Shown: positions 9,918 through 19,689, counted from the stretch's first letter. The stretch is 64,000 nucleotides of DNA from Roseivivax marinus (GCF_900109705.1 NZ_FOAI01000002.1:310001-374000); one strand, 5' to 3'. The notes: generated by a model not told the origin, from the letters alone. Numbers and translations: made by a program.

Positions 9918-9943
9918 CCGGCGACGCCCGAAGGCGCCGCCGG
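9918..9943 (-). terminator. Likely gltB terminator
   Basis: An 11-bp GC-rich stem with one mismatch and a 4-base loop begins 9 bases past the gltB stop. On the minus strand it is followed by a pyrimidine-rich CTCTCTT rather than a clean U-run. Confidence 0.5.
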
Positions 9944-9951
9944 AGCCGCGT

Positions 9952-12900
9952 TCACTCGGCCGGGACCGCTTCGGCCTCGATCCCGAGGGGATAGGCGATC
10001 TTGTCGAGCATTTCCTTCGGGCAGACCTGCACGAAGTGCGGCAGCGCGTCGTCCCAATGCTGAAGAAGCTCCTGCGCCCGGCGGCTGCCGGTTTCCTCGG
10101 CGTGGCGCTTCACGAGGCCGGTCAGCTCGTCGACCCATTCCGGCGTCGTGACCTTGCAGGTCACGAGCGACGTCATGTTGAGCAGTTTCGGCGCCATGCC
10201 CTCGGGATCGTAAAGATAGGCCATGCCCCCGGTCATGCCGGCACCGAAGTTCGGCCCGAACGGCCCGAGGATCACGGCGACGCCGCCGGTCATGTATTCG
10301 CACCCGTTGGAGCCGCAGCCTTCGATCACCACATGCGCGCCCGAGTTGCGGACGGCGAAGCGCTCGCCCGCGCGGCCGGCGGCGAAGAGGAAGCCCTTGG
10401 TCGCACCGTAGAGCACCGTGTTGCCGATGATCGTGTTGTCGGCGGCGGTCAGCGGCGATGCCATCGGCGGGCGCACCACGATGGTGCCTCCCGAGAGCCC
10501 CTTGCCGACGTAGTCGTTGGCATCTCCCGAAACCTCGATCTTGAGGCCCGGCGCGGCGAAGGCGCCCAGTGACTGGCCGGCCGACCCCGTCAGCTTCACC
10601 GTCAGGTGGTCCGGCTGGAGCGTGTTGTTCATGCCGAACTTCTTGACGATGTGGCTCGAGACCCGCGTGCCCACCGTACGGTGCGTGTTCTGCACCGCGT
10701 AGGACAGCTGCATCTTCTCGCCGTCCTCGAGGAACCGCTGCGCGTCCTTCACGATCTCGGCGTCGAGAGTGTCGTCCACCTCGTTGCGCGGGCCGTTGCG
10801 GTCCAGCTTCACCTCGTCCGAGCCGTCCACGCGGATCAGCAGCGGGTTGAGGTCGAGGTCGTCGAGATGATCCGACCCGCGGCTCACCTGGCTCAGCAGG
10901 TCGGCGCGGCCGATCACGTCGTCGAGCGAGCGTGCCCCGATGGAGGCCAGGATCTCGCGGACCTCCTGGGCGTAGAAGGTGATGAGGTTCACCACCTTGT
11001 CCGCGTTGCCGGTGAACTTGGCACGCAGGGTGTCGTCCTGGGTGCAGACGCCCACCGGGCAGGTGTTCGACTGGCACTGACGCACCATGATGCAGCCCAT
11101 CGCGATCAGCGCGGCGGTGCCGATGCCGTATTCCTCGGCACCCATCATCGCCGCCATGACGATGTCCCGGCCGGTGCGCAGGCCACCGTCCGTGCGCAGC
11201 GTCACACGGCTGCGCAGGTTGTTGAGCGACAGCACCTGGTGCGCCTCGGTCAGGCCCATTTCCCACGGGAGGCCGGCATACTTGATCGAGGTCGCGGGGC
11301 TCGCGCCGGTGCCGCCGTTGTGACCCGAGATCAGGATCACGTCGGCCTTGGCCTTGGCCACGCCCGCGGCGATCGTGCCGACGCCCGAGGAGGACACCAG
11401 CTTGACCGTCACCTTGGCGCGCGGGTTGATCTGCTTAAGGTCGTAGATTAGCTGCGCGAGGTCTTCGATCGAATAGATGTCGTGGTGCGGCGGCGGCGAG
11501 ATCAGCATCACGCCCGGCGTCGAGTGCCGCAGTCGCGCGATCAGCTTGGTGACCTTCATGCCGGGCAGCTGGCCACCCTCGCCGGGCTTGGCACCCTGCG
11601 CCACCTTGATCTCGAGTTCCTCGCACTGGTTGAGGTACTCGGCGGTCACGCCGAACCGGCCCGACGCCACCTGCTTGATCTTGGCCGACGGGTTGTCGCC
11701 GTTGGGCTCGGGCACGAAGTGCGCCGGATCCTCGCCGCCCTCACCGGAGTCGGACTTGGCGCCGATCCGGTTCATGGCGACGTTCAGCGTCTTGTGTGCC
11801 TCGGGCGACAGCGCGCCCAGCGACATGCCAGGGGTCACGAACCGCTTGCGGATCGAGGTGATCGACTCGACCTCCTCGAGCGGGATCGCCTCGCCCAGCG
11901 GCTTGATCGCCAGAAGGTCGCGCAGGTGGATCGGCGGGTTGGCCTGCATCGCCTTCGAGTAGTTCTTCCACATCTCGAAGGAGGCCTTGTTACAGGCCAT
12001 CTGCATCAGGTGCATGGTCTGCGCACCCCAGGCGTGGCTCTCGCCGGACTTGCGGGACTTGTAGAAGCCGCCGATGGGCAGGACGTCGCGCCCACCGCGG
12101 AAGCCCAGAGCGTGGATTTCCTCGGTTTTCTTCTGGATGCCCGAAACGCCGATGCCCGAGATGCGGGACAGCATGCCGGGGAAGAACTCGGCGCACATGG
12201 CGCGGCTGAGGCCCACGGCCTCGAAGTTCAGACCGCCGCGATAGGACGACAGCACCGAGATGCCCATCTTGGACATGATCTTGAGCAGGCCGAAGTCGAT
12301 CGCTTCGCGGTAGCGCGCCATCGCCTCGGTCAGGGTGCCCTCGATCAGATCGCGACGGATGCGGTCGGCGATCGTGTCCTCGGCGAGGTAGGGGTTCACG
12401 ATCGTCGCACCCGCGCCGATCAGCACCGCGAAGTAGTGCGGGTCGATGCACTCTGCCGACCGCACGCAGATCGAGCAGAAGGTCCGCAGGCCCTTGCGCG
12501 TCAGGTGCGAGTGGACCGCCGAGGTCGCGAGGATCATCGGCATGCCGACCTTGTCCTCGGACTGGTTGTGGTCGGTCAGGATCAGGTGCCCGGCACCCGA
12601 GCGCACCGCGTCCTCCGCCTCGGCGCGGATCCGCTCCAGCCCGCGGCGCAGCGTGTCGCGGCCGGCGTTCGGCTCGAACGTGCAGTCGATCTCGACCATG
12701 TCGGCGTTGAAGTGCGAGGTCAGCTCTTCGAACTGCTTGTTGCCGACAAACGGGCTGTCGAGCACGAGGATCTCGGTCTGGGCCGAAGATTCATCCAGAA
12801 CGTTCTTCAGGTTCCCGAACCGGGTCTTCAGCGACATCACGCGGAATTCGCGCAAGCTGTCGATCGGCGGGTTGGTCACCTGGCTGAAATTCTGCCGGAA

Positions 12901-14490
12901 GAAATGCGACAGGGGGCGATACCGCTTGGACAGGACCGCCGAGGGCGTGTCGTCGCCCATGGACGCGACCTGCTCCTTGCCGTCCTCGGCCATGGGCGCG
13001 AGGATTTGCTCGATCTCTTCGACCGAGTAGCCGGCCGCGATCTGCCGCTTGCGCAGGTCGCCGGCCTCGAAGAGCGGCGCCTCGGTCACGCTGCCGAGTG
13101 CGTCGTCGAGTTCGGTGATCTTGCCGCACCATTCGCCGAAGGGCTGCGCCGCGGCGAGCTTGTCCTTGATCTCGGTGTCGTGGAACAGCCGGCCTTCCTG
13201 CATGTCCACGGCGATCATCTGGCCGGGGCCGAGGGCGCCTTTCTCGCGCACGGTGGATTCGTCCACCGGCACCATGCCCGCCTCGGAACCCGCGATCAGC
13301 AGGCCGTCGCCGGTCACCACGTAGCGCATCGGGCGCAGGCCGTTGCGGTCGAGGCCGCCGCAGACCCAGCGGCCGTCGGTCATCGCCAGCGCGGCGGGAC
13401 CGTCCCACGGCTCCATCACCGCGTTGCAGTAGGCGTACATGTCGCGCCACGGTGCCGGCAGCTCCTCGGCCTGCTTGGACCACGACTCGGGCACCAGCAT
13501 GGTCTTGGCCATCGGCGCCGAGCGGCCGGCCCGCACCAGCACCTCGAACACCGCGTCGAGCGCGGCGGAGTCGGATGCGCCGCTGGCGATGATCGGCTTG
13601 ATGTCGGCCGCGCGGTCCCCGAACGTGTTCGAGGCCATGCGGATCTCGTGGCTCTTCATCCAGTTGGTGTTGCCCTTCAGCGTGTTGATCTCGCCGTTGT
13701 GGGCGAGCATCCGGAAGGGCTGCGCCAGCCACCATTGCGGGAAGGTGTTGGTGGAATAGCGCTGGTGGTAGATCGCGAACGCGCTTTCGAAGCGGTCGTC
13801 CTGAAGGTCGGGATAGAACTCGGCCACGTCCTGGGCGAGCATCATACCCTTGTAGATGATCGACCGGCAGGACAGCGACGCGATGTAAAGCTGCGCGACG
13901 CCCGCGGCGGCGGCGGCCTTCTCGATCCGGCGACGGATGACGTAAAGATCCCGCTCGAACGTCTCCTCGTCCACGCCGCGCGAGTTCGAGATCAGGATCT
14001 GCTCGATCTCGGGGCGGGTGGCGTTGGCCTTCTCGCCCAGGCAGTCGATGTTCACCGGGACGTGGCGCCAGCCGTAGATGTAGTAACCCATCCGGAGCAC
14101 TTCCGTCTCGACGATCGTGCGGCAGGTTTCCTGAGCACCGAAGTCGGTGCGCGGCAGGAACACCTGGCCGACCGCGATCAGCTGATCCTTGTTCGGGGTG
14201 TGCCCGGTGCGGTCGATCTGGTCGTAGAAGAAGTTGACCGGGATCTGCACGTGGATCCCGGCGCCGTCGCCGGTCTTGCCGTCGGCGTCCACCGCGCCGC
14301 GGTGCCAGATCGACTGGAGCGCGGTGATCCCGGACTGCACGACCTTGCGCGAGGGCTTGCCGTCGAGGCTGACCACCAGGCCGACACCGCACGAGGAGTG
14401 TTCGTCCTCGAAGGAATACATGCCGTGTTCGGCCAGCTTGGCGCGCTTTTCCTCTTCGGCGCGGACCCAGGCGGAATCGTATTTGGTCAT
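9952..14490 (-). CDS. gltB: Glutamate synthase (NADPH) large subunit
   Basis: Transfers the amide of glutamine to 2-oxoglutarate; works with the small subunit encoded at 15219-16655. 1512 residues: N-terminal class II glutaminase whose nucleophile is Cys34 (SSCGVGLVVSLDG) after a propeptide to be removed, central and FMN-binding domains, the 3Fe-4S ligands CIMVRQCQSNTCPVGVC, and the C-terminal beta-helix domain with GNTVLYGATKG. The start was set at the second of two nearby ATGs because GAGG sits 9 bases before it. It is third in a minus-strand run gltD-GFA-gltB. Confidence 0.97.
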   Translation of the reverse strand: MTKYDSAWVRAEEEKRAKLAEHGMYSFEDEHSSCGVGLVVSLDGKPSRKVVQSGITALQSIWHRGAVDADGKTGDGAGIHVQIPVNFFYDQIDRTGHTPNKDQLIAVGQVFLPRTDFGAQETCRTIVETEVLRMGYYIYGWRHVPVNIDCLGEKANATRPEIEQILISNSRGVDEETFERDLYVIRRRIEKAAAAAGVAQLYIASLSCRSIIYKGMMLAQDVAEFYPDLQDDRFESAFAIYHQRYSTNTFPQWWLAQPFRMLAHNGEINTLKGNTNWMKSHEIRMASNTFGDRAADIKPIIASGASDSAALDAVFEVLVRAGRSAPMAKTMLVPESWSKQAEELPAPWRDMYAYCNAVMEPWDGPAALAMTDGRWVCGGLDRNGLRPMRYVVTGDGLLIAGSEAGMVPVDESTVREKGALGPGQMIAVDMQEGRLFHDTEIKDKLAAAQPFGEWCGKITELDDALGSVTEAPLFEAGDLRKRQIAAGYSVEEIEQILAPMAEDGKEQVASMGDDTPSAVLSKRYRPLSHFFRQNFSQVTNPPIDSLREFRVMSLKTRFGNLKNVLDESSAQTEILVLDSPFVGNKQFEELTSHFNADMVEIDCTFEPNAGRDTLRRGLERIRAEAEDAVRSGAGHLILTDHNQSEDKVGMPMILATSAVHSHLTRKGLRTFCSICVRSAECIDPHYFAVLIGAGATIVNPYLAEDTIADRIRRDLIEGTLTEAMARYREAIDFGLLKIMSKMGISVLSSYRGGLNFEAVGLSRAMCAEFFPGMLSRISGIGVSGIQKKTEEIHALGFRGGRDVLPIGGFYKSRKSGESHAWGAQTMHLMQMACNKASFEMWKNYSKAMQANPPIHLRDLLAIKPLGEAIPLEEVESITSIRKRFVTPGMSLGALSPEAHKTLNVAMNRIGAKSDSGEGGEDPAHFVPEPNGDNPSAKIKQVASGRFGVTAEYLNQCEELEIKVAQGAKPGEGGQLPGMKVTKLIARLRHSTPGVMLISPPPHHDIYSIEDLAQLIYDLKQINPRAKVTVKLVSSSGVGTIAAGVAKAKADVILISGHNGGTGASPATSIKYAGLPWEMGLTEAHQVLSLNNLRSRVTLRTDGGLRTGRDIVMAAMMGAEEYGIGTAALIAMGCIMVRQCQSNTCPVGVCTQDDTLRAKFTGNADKVVNLITFYAQEVREILASIGARSLDDVIGRADLLSQVSRGSDHLDDLDLNPLLIRVDGSDEVKLDRNGPRNEVDDTLDAEIVKDAQRFLEDGEKMQLSYAVQNTHRTVGTRVSSHIVKKFGMNNTLQPDHLTVKLTGSAGQSLGAFAAPGLKIEVSGDANDYVGKGLSGGTIVVRPPMASPLTAADNTIIGNTVLYGATKGFLFAAGRAGERFAVRNSGAHVVIEGCGSNGCEYMTGGVAVILGPFGPNFGAGMTGGMAYLYDPEGMAPKLLNMTSLVTCKVTTPEWVDELTGLVKRHAEETGSRRAQELLQHWDDALPHFVQVCPKEMLDKIAYPLGIEAEAVPAE

Positions 14491-14656
14491 GGCGTTCATC
14501 CTCTTCTCGCGGGCGCCCACAGGCGTCCCGAACTGCCGACCCCGCGGGGCCGGCCGATCCTCCCTCACGGGCCTCGGCCCGTGCGGTCCCGGCGCGCCGT
14601 CCTGTTCCGGGCGGTCGCACCGTCAAACTTCAGCGTCGGGGCCCGGCGGGCCCCGA

Positions 14657-15091
14657 TCAGGTGGCCGTCTGCAGGCCGAACTTGCGAAGCACCTCGGCCT
14701 CGGTCAGTCGGGCATGGTCGCCCTTCAACTCGAACGCGTCGGACTTCTGGTCCACAAAGATCTCCTGTTCGAGCGTGAAGCCCGAAACGTCGTCGAAAAG
14801 ACCGAGCGGCACCTCGTACGCGGCGGCGTCGCCGTCCGTCGTCAGGCGGTACCACAGGTTGGACCCGCAGACGTCGCACCACGACCGCGTGGCCCAGTCC
14901 GAGGTGGCGCGGGTGCGGACGCTGTCCTGCCCCTCGATCCGCATCTCGGTCGCGGGCACCGTCACCGCCAGCATCGCCGCACCGGCCCAACGCTGGCACA
15001 TCTTGCAGTGACAGGCCCCGAAGCCCTTGTTGACGTCGGTCGCGGTAAAGCTCACCGCACCGCACAGGCAATGTCCCGATCTGTCCGTCAT
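14657..15091 (-). CDS. GFA-family (glutathione-dependent formaldehyde-activating-like) zinc protein
   Basis: 144 residues with the zinc ligands of the GFA/CENP-V fold: GHCLCGAV, CHCKMCQRWAG and CDVCGSNLWYR. Most members are uncharacterised; the name comes from one enzyme that condenses formaldehyde with glutathione, so the catalytic role here is open. The ATG follows AGGGGCG. The gene sits between gltD (127 bases) and gltB (166 bases) on the same strand, so it may be cotranscribed with glutamate synthase. Confidence 0.82.
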   Translation of the reverse strand: MTDRSGHCLCGAVSFTATDVNKGFGACHCKMCQRWAGAAMLAVTVPATEMRIEGQDSVRTRATSDWATRSWCDVCGSNLWYRLTTDGDAAAYEVPLGLFDDVSGFTLEQEIFVDQKSDAFELKGDHARLTEAEVLRKFGLQTAT

Positions 15092-15218
15092 GTGCCCGTC
15101 GCCCCTGATTTCGGCCGTCATCCGCGCCCGGCCGTGTCGCGCCGGCAGCCCGCTCTGGCAGGCACGCCGGCCGGCAGCCTAGCGCGGCTTCCGGAACAGA
15201 CCGTTAAGGCCTGGCCGA

Positions 15219-16655
15219 TCACTCGGCCGCCACCGCCGCGGCGCCGTTGATCTGCTCGAGCACGGCGTCGGCGCAATCGCGGCCGTCCCGGATCGCCCAG
15301 ACCACGAGGCTCGCCCCGCGCACGATGTCACCCACGGCGTAGACGCCCGGAAGCGCCGTCGCGCCGGAGCCGAACTCGGCCTTCACGGTGCCCCAGCGGG
15401 TCACTTCCAGCCCCTCGGTGTCCCAGAGCTTCGGCAGATCCTCGGGCTCGAAGCCCAGCGCCTTGATGACGAGGTCCGCTGGTTCCTCGTAGTCCGAACC
15501 CTCGATGATCTCGGGGCTCTGGCGTCCGGTCGCGTCCGGCTGTCCGAGGCGCATCTTCTGCACCACCACGCCAGAGACCGGATCGCCCTTGAAGCCCTTC
15601 GGCGCGGTCAGCCACTCGAACTGCACGCCCTCTTCCTCGGCGTTGGCGACCTCGCGCTGCGAGCCGGGCATGTTCTGGCGGTCGCGACGGTAGAGGCACT
15701 TCACGCTCTTGGCGCCTTGGCGGATCGAGGTCCGCAGGCAGTCCATCGCGGTATCCCCGCCGCCGATGACGACGACGTTCTTGTCCTTGGCGTTGAGCTC
15801 GCCGCTCTCGTATTCCGGGACGTCGTCACCGAAGTTCACGGCGCGGTTCGACGCGGTCAGGAAGTCGATCGCCCGCACGATGCCTTGCGCGCCGGAGCCC
15901 GGTCCGGGCAGGTCGCGGCTCTTGTAGACGCCGGTCGCGATGATGACGGCGTCGTGCGCCTCGCGAATTTCGGCGAAGGTGATGTCGCGGCCGACGTCGC
16001 AGTTCAGGCGGAACGTCACGCCTCCGGCTTCGAGTTGCTCGTTGCGGCGCATGACCACCGGCTTCTCGAGCTTGAAGCCCGGAATGCCGTAGGTCATCAG
16101 CCCGCCCGCGCGGTCGTAGCGATCATAGACCGTCACCTGCACGCCGGCCCGGCGCAGAATGTCCGCGGCGGCAAGGCCACCTGGGCCCGCCCCGATGATG
16201 CCGACGCTTTCCTCGCGCTCCTGCGCGGGCTTGATCGGCTTCACCCAGCCTTCCTCGAAGGCGGTCTCGGTGATGTACTTCTCGACGGCGCCGATGGTCA
16301 CGGTGCCGTGGCCCGACTGCTCGATCACGCAGTTGCCCTCGCACAGACGGTCCTGGGGGCAGATGCGGCCGCAGATCTCGGGGAAGGTGTTCGTGGCCTG
16401 GCTGACCTCGTAGGCCTCCTCGAGCCGGCCCTCGGCGGTCAGTCGCAGCCAGTCGGGAATATTGTTGTGCAGCGGGCAGTGCGACTGGCAGTAGGGCACG
16501 CCGCATTGCGAGCAGCGCCCGGCCTGCTCCTTGGCCTTCTGGTCCGCGTACTCGGCGTAAATTTCGTGAAAGTCGCGTGCGCGATCATCCGCGCCGCGTT
16601 TTTCGGGCGTGTCCCGCCCGACATTCACGAATTTCAGCATGGGCTGTTTCGCCAT
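15219..16655 (-). CDS. gltD: Glutamate synthase (NADPH) small subunit
   Basis: Delivers electrons from NADPH through FAD and two 4Fe-4S clusters to the large subunit. 478 residues: N-terminal cysteine clusters CSQCGVPYCQSHCP and CGRICPQDRLCEGNCV, FAD Rossmann motif GAGPGGLAAA, NADPH-site GGGDTAMDC, and the C-terminal AVGDIVRGASLVVWAI segment. First gene of the gltD-GFA-gltB series. A TATATA about 36 bases upstream of its ATG may be the -10 of the operon. Confidence 0.97.
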   Translation of the reverse strand: MAKQPMLKFVNVGRDTPEKRGADDRARDFHEIYAEYADQKAKEQAGRCSQCGVPYCQSHCPLHNNIPDWLRLTAEGRLEEAYEVSQATNTFPEICGRICPQDRLCEGNCVIEQSGHGTVTIGAVEKYITETAFEEGWVKPIKPAQEREESVGIIGAGPGGLAAADILRRAGVQVTVYDRYDRAGGLMTYGIPGFKLEKPVVMRRNEQLEAGGVTFRLNCDVGRDITFAEIREAHDAVIIATGVYKSRDLPGPGSGAQGIVRAIDFLTASNRAVNFGDDVPEYESGELNAKDKNVVVIGGGDTAMDCLRTSIRQGAKSVKCLYRRDRQNMPGSQREVANAEEEGVQFEWLTAPKGFKGDPVSGVVVQKMRLGQPDATGRQSPEIIEGSDYEEPADLVIKALGFEPEDLPKLWDTEGLEVTRWGTVKAEFGSGATALPGVYAVGDIVRGASLVVWAIRDGRDCADAVLEQINGAAAVAAE

Positions 16656-16690
16656 GAAACGATCTCCGAACCTCGATGTCGTTGCAGGGC

Positions 16691-16721
16691 TATATACGAG
16701 TGATGCGCGGAAGAAAAGTCA
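16691..16721 (-). promoter_or_regulatory. Possible promoter of the gltD operon
   Basis: On the minus strand TGACTT (16716-16721) is followed after 19 bases by TATATA (16691-16696). Spacing is one or two bases longer than ideal. The rest of the 218-bp gap to uppP holds a small palindrome ACTTTAAAGT near 16785-16794. Confidence 0.35.
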
Positions 16722-16873
16722 CCAACACTGACCTATTCGCGCATTATTCGATGCCGCAGGGGGTCATTCTGCCGCAGATCCCAAACTTTAAAGTCCGGAT
16801 CGGACCTAATTTGTCACTTCCCGCGCCGCGCCAGACAGATATACCGGCCGCACCCATCATCCGAAGGCCGCCC

Positions 16874-17677
16874 ATGCCACTGACACAGCTGGTCCTCCTG
16901 GCCCTGATACAGGGCATCACCGAGTTTCTTCCGGTTTCGTCCTCAGGTCACCTGATTCTTCTTCCCGGCCTTACCGGAATGGCCGATCAGGGCCTCGCCA
17001 TCGACGTGGCGGTGCATGTCGGCACGCTTTTCGCCGTCGTGCTGTTTTTTTGGGCAGATGTGAAAGAGGCGCTGGCCGGGACCGGACGCCTGTTGCGCGG
17101 CCGGGTCGACACGCCGGGGGCGTTCCTCGCGCTCTGCCTCGCGATCGCGACCGTCCCGGTGGTGCTGGCCGGCCTCGCGCTGAAGCTCAGCGGTCTCGAC
17201 GAGGCCTTGCGCTCGGTCGCGGTGATCGGCTGGGCGATGCTGGTTTTCGGCATCGTGCTGTGGTGGTTCGACACCCGCAGCCCCGCCGTCCGGCCCGCCG
17301 AACGCTGGACGCTCAGGCACGCGGCGATCATGGGCTTGTGGCAGGCGGTCGCACTGATCCCCGGCACGTCTCGATCAGGCATCACGATCACGGGGGGCCG
17401 CGCGCTGGGATACGACAGGCACGGCGCGGCCAAGCTGGCGATGCTGATGTCGATTCCGACGATCCTGGCCTCGGGCGTGCTGCTTGGCCTCGACCTGGTC
17501 GGTGAAGCCGACGGCGCGGCCCTCCGCGACGGCGCGATCGCAGCGGCGCTGGCCTTCGTCGCGGCTCTGGCCGCGCTGACGCTGATGATGCGGCTGCTGC
17601 GGTCGGTCAGCTTCACGCCCTACGTCATCTATCGCGTCGTGCTGGGCGTCGCACTGCTGGTCTACGCCTACACCTGA
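16874..17677 (+). CDS. uppP: Undecaprenyl-diphosphatase
   Basis: Integral membrane phosphatase that recycles undecaprenyl diphosphate for peptidoglycan and other envelope glycans; its loss is linked to bacitracin sensitivity. 267 residues with the BacA-family motifs EFLPVSSSGHLIL near the N-terminus and PGTSRSGITITGG in the middle, and seven to eight hydrophobic segments. The ATG directly before PLTQLVLLALIQGITE gives the family N-terminus, although an open frame extends further upstream. Transcribed away from gltD, converging with the ABM gene. Confidence 0.95.
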   Translation: MPLTQLVLLALIQGITEFLPVSSSGHLILLPGLTGMADQGLAIDVAVHVGTLFAVVLFFWADVKEALAGTGRLLRGRVDTPGAFLALCLAIATVPVVLAGLALKLSGLDEALRSVAVIGWAMLVFGIVLWWFDTRSPAVRPAERWTLRHAAIMGLWQAVALIPGTSRSGITITGGRALGYDRHGAAKLAMLMSIPTILASGVLLGLDLVGEADGAALRDGAIAAALAFVAALAALTLMMRLLRSVSFTPYVIYRVVLGVALLVYAYT

Positions 17678-17687
17678 GGCGCGGCCC

Positions 17688-18035
17688 TCAGCCCTCGTGC
17701 GCCGCGCGGCTGTCCAAGGGCGCCTCGGCCCTGTCGGTCATGCCATAGTCGCGCAGAACGTGGCATACCCGCAGGCGGTAGTCGGCGAAAACGCCACCCC
17801 GGCCCCTGCCCTGCGCGCGGCGGTGGGCGGCCAGCTGCCGCCAGCGTTCCACGGCGGCCTCGTCCTCGAAAAAGCTGATCGAGAGTAGCTTGTCGGGATC
17901 GGTGAGGCTCTGGAACCGCTCGACCGAGAGGAAGCCCTCCACCTCCTCGACCATCGGCCGCATCTCGGCGGCGATGTCGAGATATTCGTCCCGCCGCCCC
18001 TCGGCCGGAAACACCTCGAAGATGATCGCGATCAT
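17688..18035 (-). CDS. Antibiotic biosynthesis monooxygenase (ABM) domain protein
   Basis: 115 residues with a dimeric ferredoxin-like fold pattern: MIAIIFEVFPAEGRRDEYLDIA, then GFLSVERFQSLTDP and LLSISFFEDEAAVERWR. Such proteins are often cofactor-free oxygenases or heme-related enzymes, but many have no known substrate. Its ATG overlaps the TGA of the asparagine-synthase-like gene (ATGA) and has GGAGG in front, so the two are translationally coupled and probably act together. Confidence 0.8.
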   Translation of the reverse strand: MIAIIFEVFPAEGRRDEYLDIAAEMRPMVEEVEGFLSVERFQSLTDPDKLLSISFFEDEAAVERWRQLAAHRRAQGRGRGGVFADYRLRVCHVLRDYGMTDRAEAPLDSRAAHEG

Positions 18036-19633
18036 GCTTCGCCCTCCATGCGAACTCCAAGCGCCCGGAGGCGCCCCAGCAGCCAGGCCGCGTGCAGGTG
18101 CCGCAGCCTTACCGCGTGACGCGCCCGACCGCGCGCAAGGTCGCGCCGCAGTCGGAACAGGTGCCAGCGGAATATCAGGGACACCCGGCCTTTCGGCCAG
18201 CCCGCGGCGTCGATCTCGGCCACAAGAGCGCGCGCGAGTTCCAGCCGCGAGGGTGCGTCGGCGGCCCCTTCGCCTTGAGCCGGCACGGCACCGTAAACCC
18301 GCCCCGGCTCGGGCGCGAGCGGCGCGACGGCCGTGAGCGCGGCGCGATGTTCGGGGCCGGGGGCCTTGCGCGGATCGTCGAGGGCCAGCTCCATCAGGTC
18401 GGGCGCGAGCGCCGCGAGGATGTCGTGGTAGAACTGGTAGTCCGGGGCGTCCTGGGGTCGCGCCTCTGCGGCCGCGGCGGCCGAGGCCGAATGAAAAAGC
18501 GCAACCTGCGTCTTGTAGGTCGCGGCCTGCCCGGCATGGAAACGCGCGCGCTGCGTACGCTGGTAGACCGCCCAGGCCTGTCCGAGGCTGCCCCCGCGCC
18601 CGGCCAGCCGGTCGAGCTCGGCCCGCAGCGCGGCGCGCCACCGAGGCCGGTCGCCACGCCCGAACCAGGCGTACGAGCGCTCCATCACCCGGACGCGGCG
18701 GTCCGCCTCCTCGTCGGTGAAACGGTACTTGTAGCCGTTCGTGGCATGGCCCGAGAAATTGATGTCCGCGGGGTGCGAGAAGGCCGACGGGACACGCACC
18801 GGGGAATAGACGCCGGCCGAATGATGACGCCAGGCGGCCAGCGCCTCGTCCACGGTGAGGTTGCGACGGGGGCGTGGGTCGATGTGGTTGAGCCTGAGGC
18901 CGGTGGCCTCGGCGAGGCGCTCGGCGATCCGCAGGTCCTCGGCGTGGCTGTCATCGGTCAGGGATCGGATCGTGGCATTCTCCGGCAGGTCGCGGTTGCG
19001 CTCGAGCCAGAGGTGGAAGGCCGCCACCGCGCGGCTGTCGAGGCCGCCGGACAAATGGATGAACAACGTCAGCCCCTCGGCCCGGCGCAGCCCCTCCATC
19101 CGCGCGAGCCACAGCTCGAGGAAGGCGTGCAGGGCTTCGGCATAGGGCCGTTCGGGCGCGGGTGGTGCGGTCACGATCCGCAGGCCGTCCGCGTCGATCT
19201 CGATGCGCTCGTCCACCCGAAGGCACGAGATCCCCTTCACCGGCGTCGCCGCCGAGGTCAGCTGCTGGAAGAGCTGCTTGCGCGACAGGAACGCACCGGT
19301 TTGCGCGATATCCTCTTCCAGCGCGATGCCGCGCGCGCGCAGGTGCGCCACGAGGTCGATGAAGCTGTCGCAGACCGCCCAGCGCGCGCCGTCCGACCAG
19401 TGGAAGAGGTGACGATAGCCCGCGAAGTCCGCGCCGAGGGCGATCCGGTCCCCGTCGCGGCGCACCAGCAGGTGACAGCCGTCCGCGTGCCAGTCGAGCA
19501 CGCGCCCTTCGGATTCCAGCGCGGCCAGCCCGTCGGTGCCCAGAACCGCATCGGCTTCGGCGAAGGCACAGCCATGCAGTGTGGCGCCTTGGGGTGGCGG
19601 TGTCTCGTCGTCGATCAGGAAGGGCTGCGGCAT
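18032..19633 (-). CDS. Asparagine-synthase-like PP-loop protein without the glutaminase cysteine
   Basis: 533 residues. The C-terminal half is an ATP-pyrophosphatase domain with SGGLDS at residues 195-200 (FIHLSGGLDSRAVAAF), as in AsnB and beta-lactam synthetase. The N-terminal half keeps the shape of a class II amidotransferase domain (ALGADFAGYRHLFHWSDG resembles the usual ...DxxGxRPLxY region) but has no Cys at position 2, so it cannot use glutamine in the normal way. It probably activates a carboxylate by adenylation and joins it to an amine. Starts are uncertain: ATG 19631-19633 or a GTG at 19673-19675. Coupled to the ABM gene. Confidence 0.75.
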   Translation of the reverse strand: MPQPFLIDDETPPPQGATLHGCAFAEADAVLGTDGLAALESEGRVLDWHADGCHLLVRRDGDRIALGADFAGYRHLFHWSDGARWAVCDSFIDLVAHLRARGIALEEDIAQTGAFLSRKQLFQQLTSAATPVKGISCLRVDERIEIDADGLRIVTAPPAPERPYAEALHAFLELWLARMEGLRRAEGLTLFIHLSGGLDSRAVAAFHLWLERNRDLPENATIRSLTDDSHAEDLRIAERLAEATGLRLNHIDPRPRRNLTVDEALAAWRHHSAGVYSPVRVPSAFSHPADINFSGHATNGYKYRFTDEEADRRVRVMERSYAWFGRGDRPRWRAALRAELDRLAGRGGSLGQAWAVYQRTQRARFHAGQAATYKTQVALFHSASAAAAAEARPQDAPDYQFYHDILAALAPDLMELALDDPRKAPGPEHRAALTAVAPLAPEPGRVYGAVPAQGEGAADAPSRLELARALVAEIDAAGWPKGRVSLIFRWHLFRLRRDLARGRARHAVRLRHLHAAWLLGRLRALGVRMEGEA

Positions 19634-19689
19634 TCGGTGGGGCTCGGCCTTGGTTCGGTATCCTGCATCTATCACCGGGCCTGCTGCTT

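Noticed and set aside
11482-14778. Plus-strand frame of about 1100 codons opposite gltB
   Set aside because: gltB is unambiguous; the antisense frame consists of low-complexity Arg/His/Leu translation.
16781-16800. Palindrome ACTTTAAAGT upstream of uppP as an operator
   Set aside because: Ten bases is short and it occurs once; chance cannot be excluded.
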